Made by a program: the position numbers and the translations under genes. Under the pieces are notes generated by a model. That model ran no database searches, was not told the DNA's origin, and saw nothing but the letters and a program-made list of their open reading frames with translations. 64,000 nucleotides of DNA from JBHIFB01 sp046760905 (GTDB lineage Bacteria; Gemmatimonadota; CAZMKB01), in assembly GCA_046760905.1 (NCBI GenBank), contig JBHIFB010000001.1, forward strand, positions 47,515 to 111,514, in the 5' to 3' direction. Positions 47,734 through 56,244 of the stretch are shown here, piece by piece (the first letter of the stretch is position 1; the number at the start of each line of letters is the position of its first letter).

Positions 47734-49887
47734 TCATCGTATGTATCCAAGAGCCCTCAGGTCCCGCAGCGTAGCTTCATTCAGATCGGGGAGAGATTCC
47801 TGATCAAGATCCTTCACTTCCACTGAATGTTTCCAATCCTCTATGGCTGTCAGCAGATTGTTTGATTTCTCTTTATCTGCCTCAATTAAGTTGTTGACTT
47901 CATCCGCATCCTTCAAAATATCATACATCTCATGTCTGTTGCTTTCGGAAAATATGAACTTGTAATTCTCCTCAATGAGTGAAGTGAGCCGTTCGTAGAA
48001 GCGGCCATTATACGTGTTTTTATAGTTCGGCCCCACGTAGTGTTCCGATATAATAGGATGCCGGATTTCCTGAATCAAAGCCCCGCCCTGCACACCGCCG
48101 GGGATCGGGATGTCGAGTATTTTCAATATAGTGGGCATGATATCGATCGTCTGGACAGGTTTATGGGTGTCAACATCCCAGTCGATGTTTCCAGGCGCGT
48201 GTATGATGTGCGGAACCCTGAGGACAGGTTCGTAGAGGCCGACACTGTGTCCGAAGAGTTTCTTCTCACCCAGGTATTCTCCGTGGTCGCTGGTTATAAC
48301 TATGATACTCCGCTCATAGAGACCTTTGGACTTCAACCATACGAACAGCTCTCCCAGATTTTCATCCAGATATGCGATCTCGCCATCATACTGGGATTCC
48401 AGGTGATGTATCTGTTCTTCGGAAACTTCTTCATGGTTCTCACCGAACAGATGGATGTCTACATGGAATCTTTCTATCTTTCCGGGGAACATTCGTTGAT
48501 ATTCCGGGGGTGGGATATAGGGATCATGAGCATCCATATAGTTGATGAACATGAAGAATGGTGTATCACTGTGGATGTTGATCCACCTGAACACCTTATC
48601 ATTGATGTCTTTCGCTATCCTGAAGGGGGAAAGGTAAGGCCTAACACGATTCTGGAGCAGGTTCGATTTCATGAGAATTGTATATGTCACCGGCTTGTAC
48701 CTGAAGGGGGGACTGTTATAGAAGTAGTCGAAACCCTGATCGAGTCCGAATATACCAGAAACACAAGTGTGATTGGATACTACCGCAGCGGTCCGATAGC
48801 CTTGCTCGTGAAGGACCTCTGCGAGCGTCACCTCCTCATTTCCCAGAGGGAAGCTGAAGAAAGGGTTTATGCGTTCATCCTTCAGGAGAGAATCACCGAT
48901 GGCTTTGTGCGCTCCATGAGAGATGGAATATCTCCCGGTAAAGATCGAAGCGTGACCGGGGACTGTCCAGTTTGCAGTGGAGTAGCAGTTTTCGAATTTC
49001 ATAGAAGACTGGCTGAAATCATCCAGCTGCGGACTCGTCTTGCGGTTATAGCCATAGCAGGAGAGATGATCAGAGCGTACGGTATCTAATACGATAAGAA
49101 TGACATTGGGGCGGTCTTTGCCCGGAAGTTTCCCGGGAACAGGGATCCTCCGGCTGCGGTGCTCGGCGAGGAACCAGTATGACGAAAATAGCAGAATGTA
49201 AAAAAGCATGTAACTGAAGAATATCTTGAGAGCGATGTATCTTGCTGAGCTTCGCCGGCTGAGAAACCTCTTCATGAGATCTGTGACCGGGAACGAAAGG
49301 AGAAAACAAGCGACGCTGGCTATAAACAAAGTAAAGATCTGGAATATGACATGGCTGTAAACGACCTCGTATGGTTTCTGGTAATGTATGCTCAAAAGGG
49401 CGACACAGAATGTAGTGAGTAGAAGCCCAAATATCAGTTTCATCCTCGGCAGGTCCGGCCATCGTGTCTGCATGCGTGAGATGAGTGAGAACAGAAACAG
49501 GCAGAGAAGCGCCCACAGGCAATCAATCAGTATGCTTGGGGTTTCCGATATCCTGCGGCCGAACATGAACAGATAATTTATGATTATTCCGCCCTGGATT
49601 ATAATGATTAATAAGGGGATGAGCAGAAGCATACAGGACTCTTTCCTGGAATCAGAAAGAAGTATTCTACCGAGACTCCCTACGATTGGGGACATGATCC
49701 ACGACAGTGTCCCCAGTAATGCTCCCATTGATGCTGAAATCAAAGCGGTGAGAATAATGACATCGCAAAAATACTGATCGTTCACAAGAAGGGCGACAGT
49801 CGATTCGACGGCAAAGAGTACGAGGCCACATAAAACTCCGAAAAACATGCCCATAAATATGCCGGAATAATCTGATCGAGTCTTCAT
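47734..49887 (-). CDS. Membrane-anchored sulfatase-fold (alkaline phosphatase superfamily) protein
   Basis: A 717-aa protein with about seven N-terminal transmembrane helices (to about residue 240) and an extracytoplasmic domain. VILIVLDTVRSDHLS gives Asp268, nucleophile Thr308 is in ANWTVPGHASIFTG, and DAHDPYIPP, ITSDHGEYLGE and GHSVGLYEP follow. This is the LtaS/EptA-like arrangement (membrane domain plus Thr-nucleophile catalytic domain). A phosphoglycerol/phosphoethanolamine-type transferase is therefore more likely than a sulfatase. It ends LRALGYIR. Its own promoter is 45-70 bp upstream. Confidence 0.83.
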   Translation of the reverse strand: MKTRSDYSGIFMGMFFGVLCGLVLFAVESTVALLVNDQYFCDVIILTALISASMGALLGTLSWIMSPIVGSLGRILLSDSRKESCMLLLIPLLIIIIQGGIIINYLFMFGRRISETPSILIDCLWALLCLFLFSLISRMQTRWPDLPRMKLIFGLLLTTFCVALLSIHYQKPYEVVYSHVIFQIFTLFIASVACFLLSFPVTDLMKRFLSRRSSARYIALKIFFSYMLFYILLFSSYWFLAEHRSRRIPVPGKLPGKDRPNVILIVLDTVRSDHLSCYGYNRKTSPQLDDFSQSSMKFENCYSTANWTVPGHASIFTGRYSISHGAHKAIGDSLLKDERINPFFSFPLGNEEVTLAEVLHEQGYRTAAVVSNHTCVSGIFGLDQGFDYFYNSPPFRYKPVTYTILMKSNLLQNRVRPYLSPFRIAKDINDKVFRWINIHSDTPFFMFINYMDAHDPYIPPPEYQRMFPGKIERFHVDIHLFGENHEEVSEEQIHHLESQYDGEIAYLDENLGELFVWLKSKGLYERSIIVITSDHGEYLGEKKLFGHSVGLYEPVLRVPHIIHAPGNIDWDVDTHKPVQTIDIMPTILKILDIPIPGGVQGGALIQEIRHPIISEHYVGPNYKNTYNGRFYERLTSLIEENYKFIFSESNRHEMYDILKDADEVNNLIEADKEKSNNLLTAIEDWKHSVEVKDLDQESLPDLNEATLRDLRALGYIR

Positions 49888-49929
49888 CGGGCCTTCTGTC
49901 CAAAAGTTCTTTCCAGCATGACAGGTAGA

Positions 49930-49958
49930 ATGTTAAAGCCACAGTCTGTACTTGTCAA
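49930..49958 (-). promoter_or_regulatory. Sigma-70 promoter of the 717-aa membrane sulfatase-fold gene
   Basis: On the minus strand, TTGACA (49953-49958), 17 bp and TAACAT (49930-49935, 4/6) lie about 45 bp upstream of the ATG at 49887. Confidence 0.6.
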
Positions 49959-50131
49959 TTTATACCGGATGGGACTTATCAAAAAGAGCACGGGTAAGGC
50001 TAAAGTATCTATCAGCTTAGGAGGGATTTAAAATCGTGCTCTGGGCGTCAGGCAGATGAAATTATTACCTGTCAAGGAGGAAGTTTTTGACTTCCCTTAA
50101 ATCGGGAGAGAGTAAGTTTCCTCGGGTTAGA

Positions 50132-50148
50132 TGCCTCATGCCGGGGCA
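50132..50148. promoter_or_regulatory. 17-bp dyad upstream of sigma-54 promoter, candidate activator site
   Basis: TGCCTCATGCCGGGGCA has a 6-bp symmetric outer part (one G-U-type mismatch). It lies about 55 bp upstream of the -24 element, a normal distance for an enhancer-binding protein. It shares TGSC-N9-GGCA with the site at 44260-44276. Confidence 0.3.
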
Positions 50149-50199
50149 AGTCGTGGGAGTGGTAAATCCGGGGGGCTTTAGGCCGACAAATGAAAATTT

Positions 50200-50215
50200 C
50201 GGCACAGGAATTGCC
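50200..50215 (+). promoter_or_regulatory. Sigma-54 (-24/-12) promoter of the exopolysaccharide operon
   Basis: GGCACAGGAATTGC: -24 GG (50201-50202) and -12 GC (50213-50214) with exactly 10 bp between, GGCACA and TTGC both matching consensus. The predicted start site is near 50226, about 115 bp upstream of the Wza-like ATG at 50343. Confidence 0.65.
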
Positions 50216-50342
50216 ATTTAAGATTGTGTTTGGAAAGAATGCTAAGATTAATCATAGGCTAAACTTGAAAAGACATGCGGTTTTTTTAACTTTTCATTGA
50301 CTTGTGACTCTCTTGAAGGGAGTTATTAAGGGGAAGGTGAAG

Positions 50343-51107
50343 ATGGTTCATTCGAGAATATTCCTATTTCACATTGCAGTTTGCGCTGTTCTGCTTACCT
50401 GTAAATGCGGGGGGAACCAGATCAATTCGCATCCATCTGATCCAACCGCAGTTTCAGGAAAATCCGCCCAGGATACGCTGATCGATCTGGAGGAGATGAC
50501 ATCCGAATACAAACTCGGATTCGGAGATCTCATCGAGATAAAGTTTTTCTACAATCCTGAACTCAATCAGGAACTCATAGTAAGGCCCGATGGGCGGATC
50601 ACCCTGCCGAGGCTCGGTGATCTGTTCGTCGTAGGCCTTACACCTTCTGAAATAGATGAAATAATCACAGCGAAGTATTCCGAAATAATAAGAGATCCCG
50701 ACATTACAGTTATTGTGAAATCCTTTGCGAGCCAGGTCGTATACGTCCTGGGAGAGGTAAACATGCCGGGAGGCTATGATCTTGTGGTGAACATGACTAC
50801 CCTACAGTCGATAGCCCTTGCAGGTGGATTTACAAAGAATGCCAATCCGAAGAGCGTGATACTGATACGGTCAAAGGGCAAAGTTGCCGAAGCTGAACGG
50901 ATAAACATGTCGAAGGTCATAGATTCGGGGAACCTAACTGGAGACCATGTGCTCAGACCCTTTGACGTGGTGTATGTACCGAACAGGTTTATCGACCGTG
51001 TGGACCTTTTCATGGAGAAGTATTTCGAGGGACTTCTTCCCCCATTCAACCTTTATTTGAGAGGATATGATTCCGTCTATCCCAGGCGTTCGATAAGAGT
51101 ACGATGA
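50343..51107 (+). CDS. Polysaccharide export lipoprotein (Wza/OtnA-like)
   Basis: A 254-aa outer-membrane polysaccharide export protein. It has a lipoprotein signal (HIAVCAVLLTC), the Poly_export motif YKLGFGDLIEIKF, PDGRITLPRLGDLFVVGLTP, then a SLBB/beta-grasp domain (VYVLGEVNMPGGYDLV, TTLQSIALAGGFTKNA). It is shorter than Wza (~380 aa), lacking the C-terminal amphipathic barrel helix, like many EpsA-type proteins. The ATG at 50343 is preferred over the GTG at 50304, as it gives a proper signal peptide and has AAGGTG upstream. First gene of the operon. Confidence 0.92.
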   Translation: MVHSRIFLFHIAVCAVLLTCKCGGNQINSHPSDPTAVSGKSAQDTLIDLEEMTSEYKLGFGDLIEIKFFYNPELNQELIVRPDGRITLPRLGDLFVVGLTPSEIDEIITAKYSEIIRDPDITVIVKSFASQVVYVLGEVNMPGGYDLVVNMTTLQSIALAGGFTKNANPKSVILIRSKGKVAEAERINMSKVIDSGNLTGDHVLRPFDVVYVPNRFIDRVDLFMEKYFEGLLPPFNLYLRGYDSVYPRRSIRVR

Positions 51108-51122
51108 GATGAGGTGACCCAT

Positions 51123-52580
51123 ATGCAAATGGAAGAATTCTCATTTAGCGAAGTCGTTGATATCCTGAAAAGAAACTCGAAATCAATCTACCGCTGGATC
51201 ATTGGGATTACGATAGCCGGAGTGCTTGTGGCATATCTGTATCCACCGACATACGAGGCATCTTCAAAGGTGATCGTGAAAAGGGCGGGTCAGAACATCA
51301 GCCTTTCCGATCAGGCTTATGATCCGAACAACGTAAGGGTCACCATGGAGGATCAGATAAACACTGAGATGGAAATAATTCGAAGCCGGCCCGTTCTCGA
51401 GAGGGTGGCTGAAAGACTCGAGCTACAGCCCGGTAAAACGGCAGAGGCAACAAGCTCGTTTATCAGAACAGCAAAGGAAAAAGTCACTCAAGCATTCGGC
51501 GCAGTGTTGCGTTCTCTGGACCTGAGGCCGGAGGTTTCTGCGGTGGATGCCCTCTGTATAGAGCTTAACGACAACCTCACCCTCAATCCGATTCTCGACT
51601 CCTCAGTGATCGAGATAATCGCGTCTGCAGATTCGCCGGAGATAGCAGCTGCCCGTGCAAACTTGATCACTGAAGAGTATATGAAGTGGCATCTGGAAGT
51701 ATACAGGGGTAAAGGTGCTTCTCAGTTTTACAATGAGCAGCTTGTTGAAACGAAGGCGAAGCTTGAGAGGCTTGAGGATGAGCTTGCAAGCTACAAGGAG
51801 AAGGAGGGGCTTGTTTCCATAGAAGAGACTAAGGCGAACCTGCTCGAGCAGCTCTCATTACTGAACACATCATTCAGTGAACTCGAGAAAGAGATTATCA
51901 GTGAGGAATCGAATCTCAGGATCATAAAAGCACAGGTGAAAGCGGATGGGGACAGACTCATTCCAACCCTTGAAATAGGGGAGATACCCTGGATACAGGA
52001 AGCCAGGAACAACCTGATGGAACTCGAACTGAAAAGGAACGAATTGGAGCAGAAATACACGATGACCCATCGGGAGCTATTAAACCTCGAGGGAGAAATC
52101 AAGCTCACTCGTGATTTTATCAGAAGCGAGGTTCAGAAGGTGATTGAATTGAAGGAGGTAGGCCTCAGGGGCCTTAAGACGGAGAGGAGTGCTCTTAAAA
52201 AGGTTATAGATGACATTCAGGCCCGGATCAACGAGCTGCCAAAAAAGGAGCTTATAATAAGAAGGTATGAGCGAGCCATAGACGATACAAAGGAGATATT
52301 CGGTAGCCTGTCCCTGAAGATGGAAGAATCCAATATTACAGAATCTTCCGACGAAAGAGTCGTGAACATAAAATTAATAAGCAAGGCGCATCCTCCCCCC
52401 GCCCCGGCCTTCCCCAACAAGATACTCACCATTTTCATTTCACCTTTTCTCGGTATGATATGCGGTATCACACTTGCTATTATAAAAGAGCTCGGGTCCA
52501 GGCGCTTGACCGAAGAGAAGGAAGGTGGAGAAGGGGTCGGTGTCCCGGTTGCTTCTGATCTTACCGAGCAGAGAAGCTGA
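51123..52580 (+). CDS. Exopolysaccharide chain-length/transport protein (Wzz/GNVR type, no kinase)
   Basis: A 485-aa inner-membrane protein. TM1 is WIIGITIAGVLVAYL (about residues 28-42), followed by the Wzz phrase YEASSKVIVKRAG. A long periplasmic coiled coil (about 200-400) contains the GNVR-like segment ELPKKELIIRRYERAIDDTKEI. Pro-rich AHPPPAPAFPNK precedes TM2 (ILTIFISPFLGMICGITLAII). The C-terminal tail is short, so the tyrosine autokinase (BY-kinase) domain of Wzc/ExoP is absent. The ATG at 51123 is preceded by AGGTGA; a GTG 9 bp earlier is possible. Confidence 0.88.
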   Translation: MQMEEFSFSEVVDILKRNSKSIYRWIIGITIAGVLVAYLYPPTYEASSKVIVKRAGQNISLSDQAYDPNNVRVTMEDQINTEMEIIRSRPVLERVAERLELQPGKTAEATSSFIRTAKEKVTQAFGAVLRSLDLRPEVSAVDALCIELNDNLTLNPILDSSVIEIIASADSPEIAAARANLITEEYMKWHLEVYRGKGASQFYNEQLVETKAKLERLEDELASYKEKEGLVSIEETKANLLEQLSLLNTSFSELEKEIISEESNLRIIKAQVKADGDRLIPTLEIGEIPWIQEARNNLMELELKRNELEQKYTMTHRELLNLEGEIKLTRDFIRSEVQKVIELKEVGLRGLKTERSALKKVIDDIQARINELPKKELIIRRYERAIDDTKEIFGSLSLKMEESNITESSDERVVNIKLISKAHPPPAPAFPNKILTIFISPFLGMICGITLAIIKELGSRRLTEEKEGGEGVGVPVASDLTEQRS

Positions 52581-52633
52581 GTTTTTATACTCGAAGCAGA
52601 AGATGGAGATTTTCTCATCCTCAGGTGAAGAGA

Positions 52634-53752
52634 ATGCATGACACCTGTGCAGTATATCAGACAAGTGGAACAGGCAACTTCGAGATTAAGAAGATGACGG
52701 AAGAGGACAAAAACGATGTCCTGGAGCTCGTGAAGTCGGTTTGGGGAGAGGATCTCACAAGGAGCAAGATGATCCAGTGGGAGTGGCTCTACGGGAGGAA
52801 CCCGAATAATCCTCCCGAAGGTCCGAGAGCCATGATAGTGAGGGACGCCGGGAAGGTTGTCGGCCTGTTCAGATGTATCCCTGCACCTTTGAAGATCGGG
52901 AATCGATATTTCATGAACGACTGGAACGTGGATCTTATGATCCATCCTGATTACAGAGGGAAGAGGCTCGCACTGGATCTTGCGCACGCTCTTCTCAGCG
53001 AGGGCGACGTGAATACGGGCCTTCCCCTCACAAACTCCCCCACTTACAGGATACTCACTAAACTGAATGGGCGGTTCATCGACGTGGCCCCATTCCATCA
53101 GATAATCCGGCCGATAAGGATGCACATATACGCCAAGTCAGTCCTAAAGCTACCCGGCATATATCATGTGTTCGCCGCAATGTTGAAACTCTACTATATC
53201 TTGATTGTTGACAGGAGGGGGCAGGAGCCGGATCGGACGCTAATTGTTGAGGAGATCGGCAGATTCGACAGCTCTTTCGAAGATTTCTGGGAGAAGGTAC
53301 AGCAGGACTACCCTGTAATCATCAAGCGTGATCCACGGTATCTGAACTGGAAATTCATAGAGAGGCCAGACTGCAAATATACTGTTTTCAGGGCGGTGCG
53401 GGAGAGGGAGCTCGCAGGTTATGTGGTGGTGAGAAGCGATGAACGGTTCGGCGTCAGGACGGGTTTTATAGTTGACATCCTAACCCGGCGTGATGATGTG
53501 AGAGCGATCGATGCACTCCTCTCGAGAGCGATCCAGAAGCTGAGAGATGACGGAGCAGACCAGATCAGCGCCCAGGCCTTCTTTGTCGCCACATTCAAAC
53601 GATCGTTCAGAAGAGCGGGTTTTATCAAGAAGCCGAGCAGGAGAGTGAGGAGGATCGTGCTTACCATAAACAACGATTCAGTGCCTAGAGATGTGCTTAT
53701 TAATCCCAAAAACTGGTTCATAACCCGAAACTATGCTCATCAGGAGATGTAG
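52634..53752 (+). CDS. GNAT-family N-acyltransferase
   Basis: A 372-aa protein with a clear N-terminal GNAT domain (FEIKKMTEEDKNDVLELVKSVW, then VGLFRCIPAPLKI and the acetyl-CoA loop HPDYRGKRLALDL). A second GNAT-like half (about 220-350) contains a RDPRYLNWKF segment and VVVRSDERFGVRTGFIVDILT. Two-domain GNAT proteins of this size occur in exopolysaccharide clusters and are thought to acylate sugars or amino-sugars of the repeat unit. The start at 52634 follows AGGTGAAG. The stop touches the next gene start. Confidence 0.82.
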   Translation: MHDTCAVYQTSGTGNFEIKKMTEEDKNDVLELVKSVWGEDLTRSKMIQWEWLYGRNPNNPPEGPRAMIVRDAGKVVGLFRCIPAPLKIGNRYFMNDWNVDLMIHPDYRGKRLALDLAHALLSEGDVNTGLPLTNSPTYRILTKLNGRFIDVAPFHQIIRPIRMHIYAKSVLKLPGIYHVFAAMLKLYYILIVDRRGQEPDRTLIVEEIGRFDSSFEDFWEKVQQDYPVIIKRDPRYLNWKFIERPDCKYTVFRAVRERELAGYVVVRSDERFGVRTGFIVDILTRRDDVRAIDALLSRAIQKLRDDGADQISAQAFFVATFKRSFRRAGFIKKPSRRVRRIVLTINNDSVPRDVLINPKNWFITRNYAHQEM

Positions 53753-53753
53753 A

Positions 53754-55010
53754 ATGAAACCAATTTATCTAATCTGCCTCTTGACCTGCTCGGCCCTCAT
53801 GACGGTCTGCAGCGTTTCCAATACGACGAGCTCCACTTCTGGATCCGAAGGGGACCAGGGTGTAGCCCCACTGAAAGTGGAAGGAAGGTATATGATAAAC
53901 GAGGAGGGAAAGAGGGTGTGGCTTGTTGGGTTTCAGGTGCCCTGGATATTCCTTCGCGAAGGGAGGACGGTGGAGAAACACAGGGAATTCGTTCAAAAGA
54001 TCGGGGAGCGGGTAACCGATTTCTACGATGCAGGATTCTCCAACTGGTTCACCGCTGAGGATGTGAAGCAAATAGCAGAGATGGGGGCAAACTGCATAAG
54101 GCTCACCACGGTCTTCTGGACCTATGAGGAAGAACCGTACAAATATTCGGATGCTTCTTTCAGAAGGCTCGATCGCGTCATCGAAGAATGTGGAAAGCGG
54201 GGAGTGTATGTTGTTCTCAGCTGCAACTCCGCTCCAGGCGGGCAGAATCCGGCGGGGCACGGGGGTGCTGGGGGAAGGAATGAGTACTGGATGGTGGATG
54301 AATACCAAAAGAGGTATGTCTCGATGTGGAAGGAGATCGCAGGGCATTATAAAAATTCTACCGCCATTGCCGGTTACGACGTACTAAACGAACCAGCGCC
54401 TCCAGATGACGCATCGCTCGCCAGGGCATACCGCGACATCGTGAATGCGATAAGATCCACTGGGGACAGACACATAATCTTTCTTCAATATCCCCTCAAG
54501 GCGGGTGCTGATGTGCCCATTATCGAGGGAGAGAACATCGCGTACTCATTCCACCTATATGCCCCGACCGAGTTCACGCATCAGAAGATGCCCGGGACGA
54601 TATACCCGGGTAATGTAAGGGGAAGGAAGTTCAACCGGGACAACCTCGAGAGGCTTGTGAGGCGCAGGTATGCCGATAAAGCGCAGCGGAATGGGCTCTG
54701 TCTATGGGTCGGAGAGTTCGGAGCCGTCGATTCGGCCCCCGGAGACAGCGAACTCAGGTGGATAGAGGACTGCCTCATGATCTGGGAAAAACTGGAAATC
54801 GGATGGAGTTACTATATGTACAAGGGAGGAAAGCCTGGAAAATCATTCGCTGTTCATAAACCTCCAAAAGATCCGAACGATCTTCTGCCGATTGAATCCA
54901 TAAAGGAGGGTAAAATCGATGAGACAGTGTTTGGAGTGTTGAAGACCGAGAATTTCATCACCAACGGACCGCTCGTTGATCTCCTGAAAAGATACATGGG
55001 AAAAAGATAG
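53754..55010 (+). CDS. Glycoside hydrolase family 5-like lipoprotein
   Basis: A 418-aa protein with a lipoprotein-like signal (LICLLTCSALMTVC). GH5-type catalytic residues are acid/base Glu213 in GYDVLNEPAPP and nucleophile Glu321 in LWVGEFG, plus the FHLYAPTEFTHQ strand. The N-terminus follows the family-like GRYMINEEGKRVWLVGFQVPW. Inside an exopolysaccharide operon such hydrolases trim, release or edit the polymer (inference). The start overlaps no gene; it begins 1 bp after the GNAT stop with AGGAGATG upstream. Confidence 0.88.
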   Translation: MKPIYLICLLTCSALMTVCSVSNTTSSTSGSEGDQGVAPLKVEGRYMINEEGKRVWLVGFQVPWIFLREGRTVEKHREFVQKIGERVTDFYDAGFSNWFTAEDVKQIAEMGANCIRLTTVFWTYEEEPYKYSDASFRRLDRVIEECGKRGVYVVLSCNSAPGGQNPAGHGGAGGRNEYWMVDEYQKRYVSMWKEIAGHYKNSTAIAGYDVLNEPAPPDDASLARAYRDIVNAIRSTGDRHIIFLQYPLKAGADVPIIEGENIAYSFHLYAPTEFTHQKMPGTIYPGNVRGRKFNRDNLERLVRRRYADKAQRNGLCLWVGEFGAVDSAPGDSELRWIEDCLMIWEKLEIGWSYYMYKGGKPGKSFAVHKPPKDPNDLLPIESIKEGKIDETVFGVLKTENFITNGPLVDLLKRYMGKR

Positions 55011-55052
55011 GAGGTAATCTGGTTCGGTAAGAACAAAACTCCGGAGAGCCGA

Positions 55053-56222
55053 ATGAAAAAAGGCGCGAAGAGCGATGTCGAGCCAACGGTGCTTATGTTT
55101 CACAGCGTTGCGGATTATTTTGATCCGCTTCCATGGAAGCCGATAGTATGTTCTGTAGCTACATTCGATTCCTATCTCTCACATCTGAAGAAAGCGGGTT
55201 TCACGACTGTATCGCTATCCGACTACATCGGATTCTTAAACGGCGGCGAGTCGCTGCCACCCAAGCCCGTGGTTCTCACCTTCGATGACGGGTACATGGA
55301 TAACTGGGTAAACGCTTTTCCTATACTAAAGAAATATGGATTCAAAGCGACTGTCTACGTTACGACCGATTTCATTGATCCAAGGGACATGGTGAGAAAG
55401 ACACTGGAAGATTATTGGGAAGGTAAAACGGCCCTAGAAGACCTGGACTGGTACGGATATCTCTCGTGGAACGAGCTGAGAGTAATGGTCGACAGTGGTG
55501 TGTTCGAGGTAGGCTCTCATGCGGTGACTCACACATGGCATTTTTCCTCGCCTGAGATCGTGGATTTTCATCGTCCCGACGATCCTTACGTATGGTTTGA
55601 GTGGAACCGGGATCCGGCGAGGAAACCCTTCTGGATGATGGATGAGAGAGATGGGAGGTGGGGATCGCCTGTGTATAGCTTCGGCCCGGCACTTACCACG
55701 AGGATATACCGCCCGAGCCAGGAGATGGAGCAGGCTCTAACCGCTTATGTGAGGAAAGAGGGGGGAACATCCTTCTTCAACATGAAGGGCTGGAGGGAGA
55801 GATTGTTCAAATTCGCTCTTGACATCCGGAAAGATTTCGGTGATCAGGGTGATTATGAGGGTGAACAACAGTACTGGTCAAGAGCAAAAAACGAAGTCAT
55901 CTCAAGCAAGAGGATATTGGAAGATGGCCTGGGAAGAAAGATAAACACACTCGCCTGGCCGAATGATGCTCACAACTCGAAACTCGTTGAATTCGCTTAT
56001 GAAGAGGCTCATTATGAGTTGACATGCATGGTCGAGGATTGCGGCAATGAGGCGGGTGAATATCCATGGGTGAGCAGAACATACATCGGCGAGAAGTACG
56101 GTTCTTGGATGTGGAATAACCTCTGGTTCAGAGCGAAGATGGCTGCCACAGGCGATGATTTAACTGCCAGCCTGCTTAAGGCGGGTCTGAGGGGTAGAGA
56201 TTGGGTTAAGAGCCTCTTCTGA
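55053..56222 (+). CDS. Polysaccharide deacetylase (NodB-type)
   Basis: A 389-aa carbohydrate esterase 4-like protein. The N-terminus has PTVLMFHSV, the catalytic motif is LTFDDGYMDN (Asp78 general base, Asp79 metal), and the metal His pair is in GSHAVTHTWHF (His156, His160). A ~100-residue insertion between motifs 2 and 4 is longer than in PgaB/NodB-type enzymes. No signal peptide is obvious, so it may act in the cytoplasm or have a missed start. Would remove N- or O-acetyl groups from the polysaccharide. Confidence 0.88.
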   Translation: MKKGAKSDVEPTVLMFHSVADYFDPLPWKPIVCSVATFDSYLSHLKKAGFTTVSLSDYIGFLNGGESLPPKPVVLTFDDGYMDNWVNAFPILKKYGFKATVYVTTDFIDPRDMVRKTLEDYWEGKTALEDLDWYGYLSWNELRVMVDSGVFEVGSHAVTHTWHFSSPEIVDFHRPDDPYVWFEWNRDPARKPFWMMDERDGRWGSPVYSFGPALTTRIYRPSQEMEQALTAYVRKEGGTSFFNMKGWRERLFKFALDIRKDFGDQGDYEGEQQYWSRAKNEVISSKRILEDGLGRKINTLAWPNDAHNSKLVEFAYEEAHYELTCMVEDCGNEAGEYPWVSRTYIGEKYGSWMWNNLWFRAKMAATGDDLTASLLKAGLRGRDWVKSLF

Positions 56223-56244
56223 ATGGATGGTGGTTTGAAGGACT

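Larger units (their letters stand above)
49959..50342. other. Intergenic/leader region upstream of the exopolysaccharide operon
   Basis: About 380 bp between the minus-strand promoter and the Wza-like start. It holds a hairpin (GGAAGT-TTTTG-ACTTCC near 50075-50095), a 17-bp dyad (50132-50148) and the sigma-54 promoter (50200-50215). A 36-codon ATG frame at 50190-50300 overlaps the promoter and is judged accidental. Confidence 0.5.

Noticed and set aside
48040..49089. Open frame of 349 codons on the plus strand
   Set aside because: Antisense to the 717-aa sulfatase-fold protein; its length comes from codon bias of the true gene.
50190..50300. 36-codon ATG frame upstream of the Wza-like gene
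   Set aside because: It overlaps the sigma-54 promoter, lacks a ribosome-binding site and would begin upstream of the predicted transcript start.
52217..53125. Open frame of 302 codons on the minus strand
   Set aside because: Antisense to the Wzz-like and GNAT genes, which carry recognisable domains.
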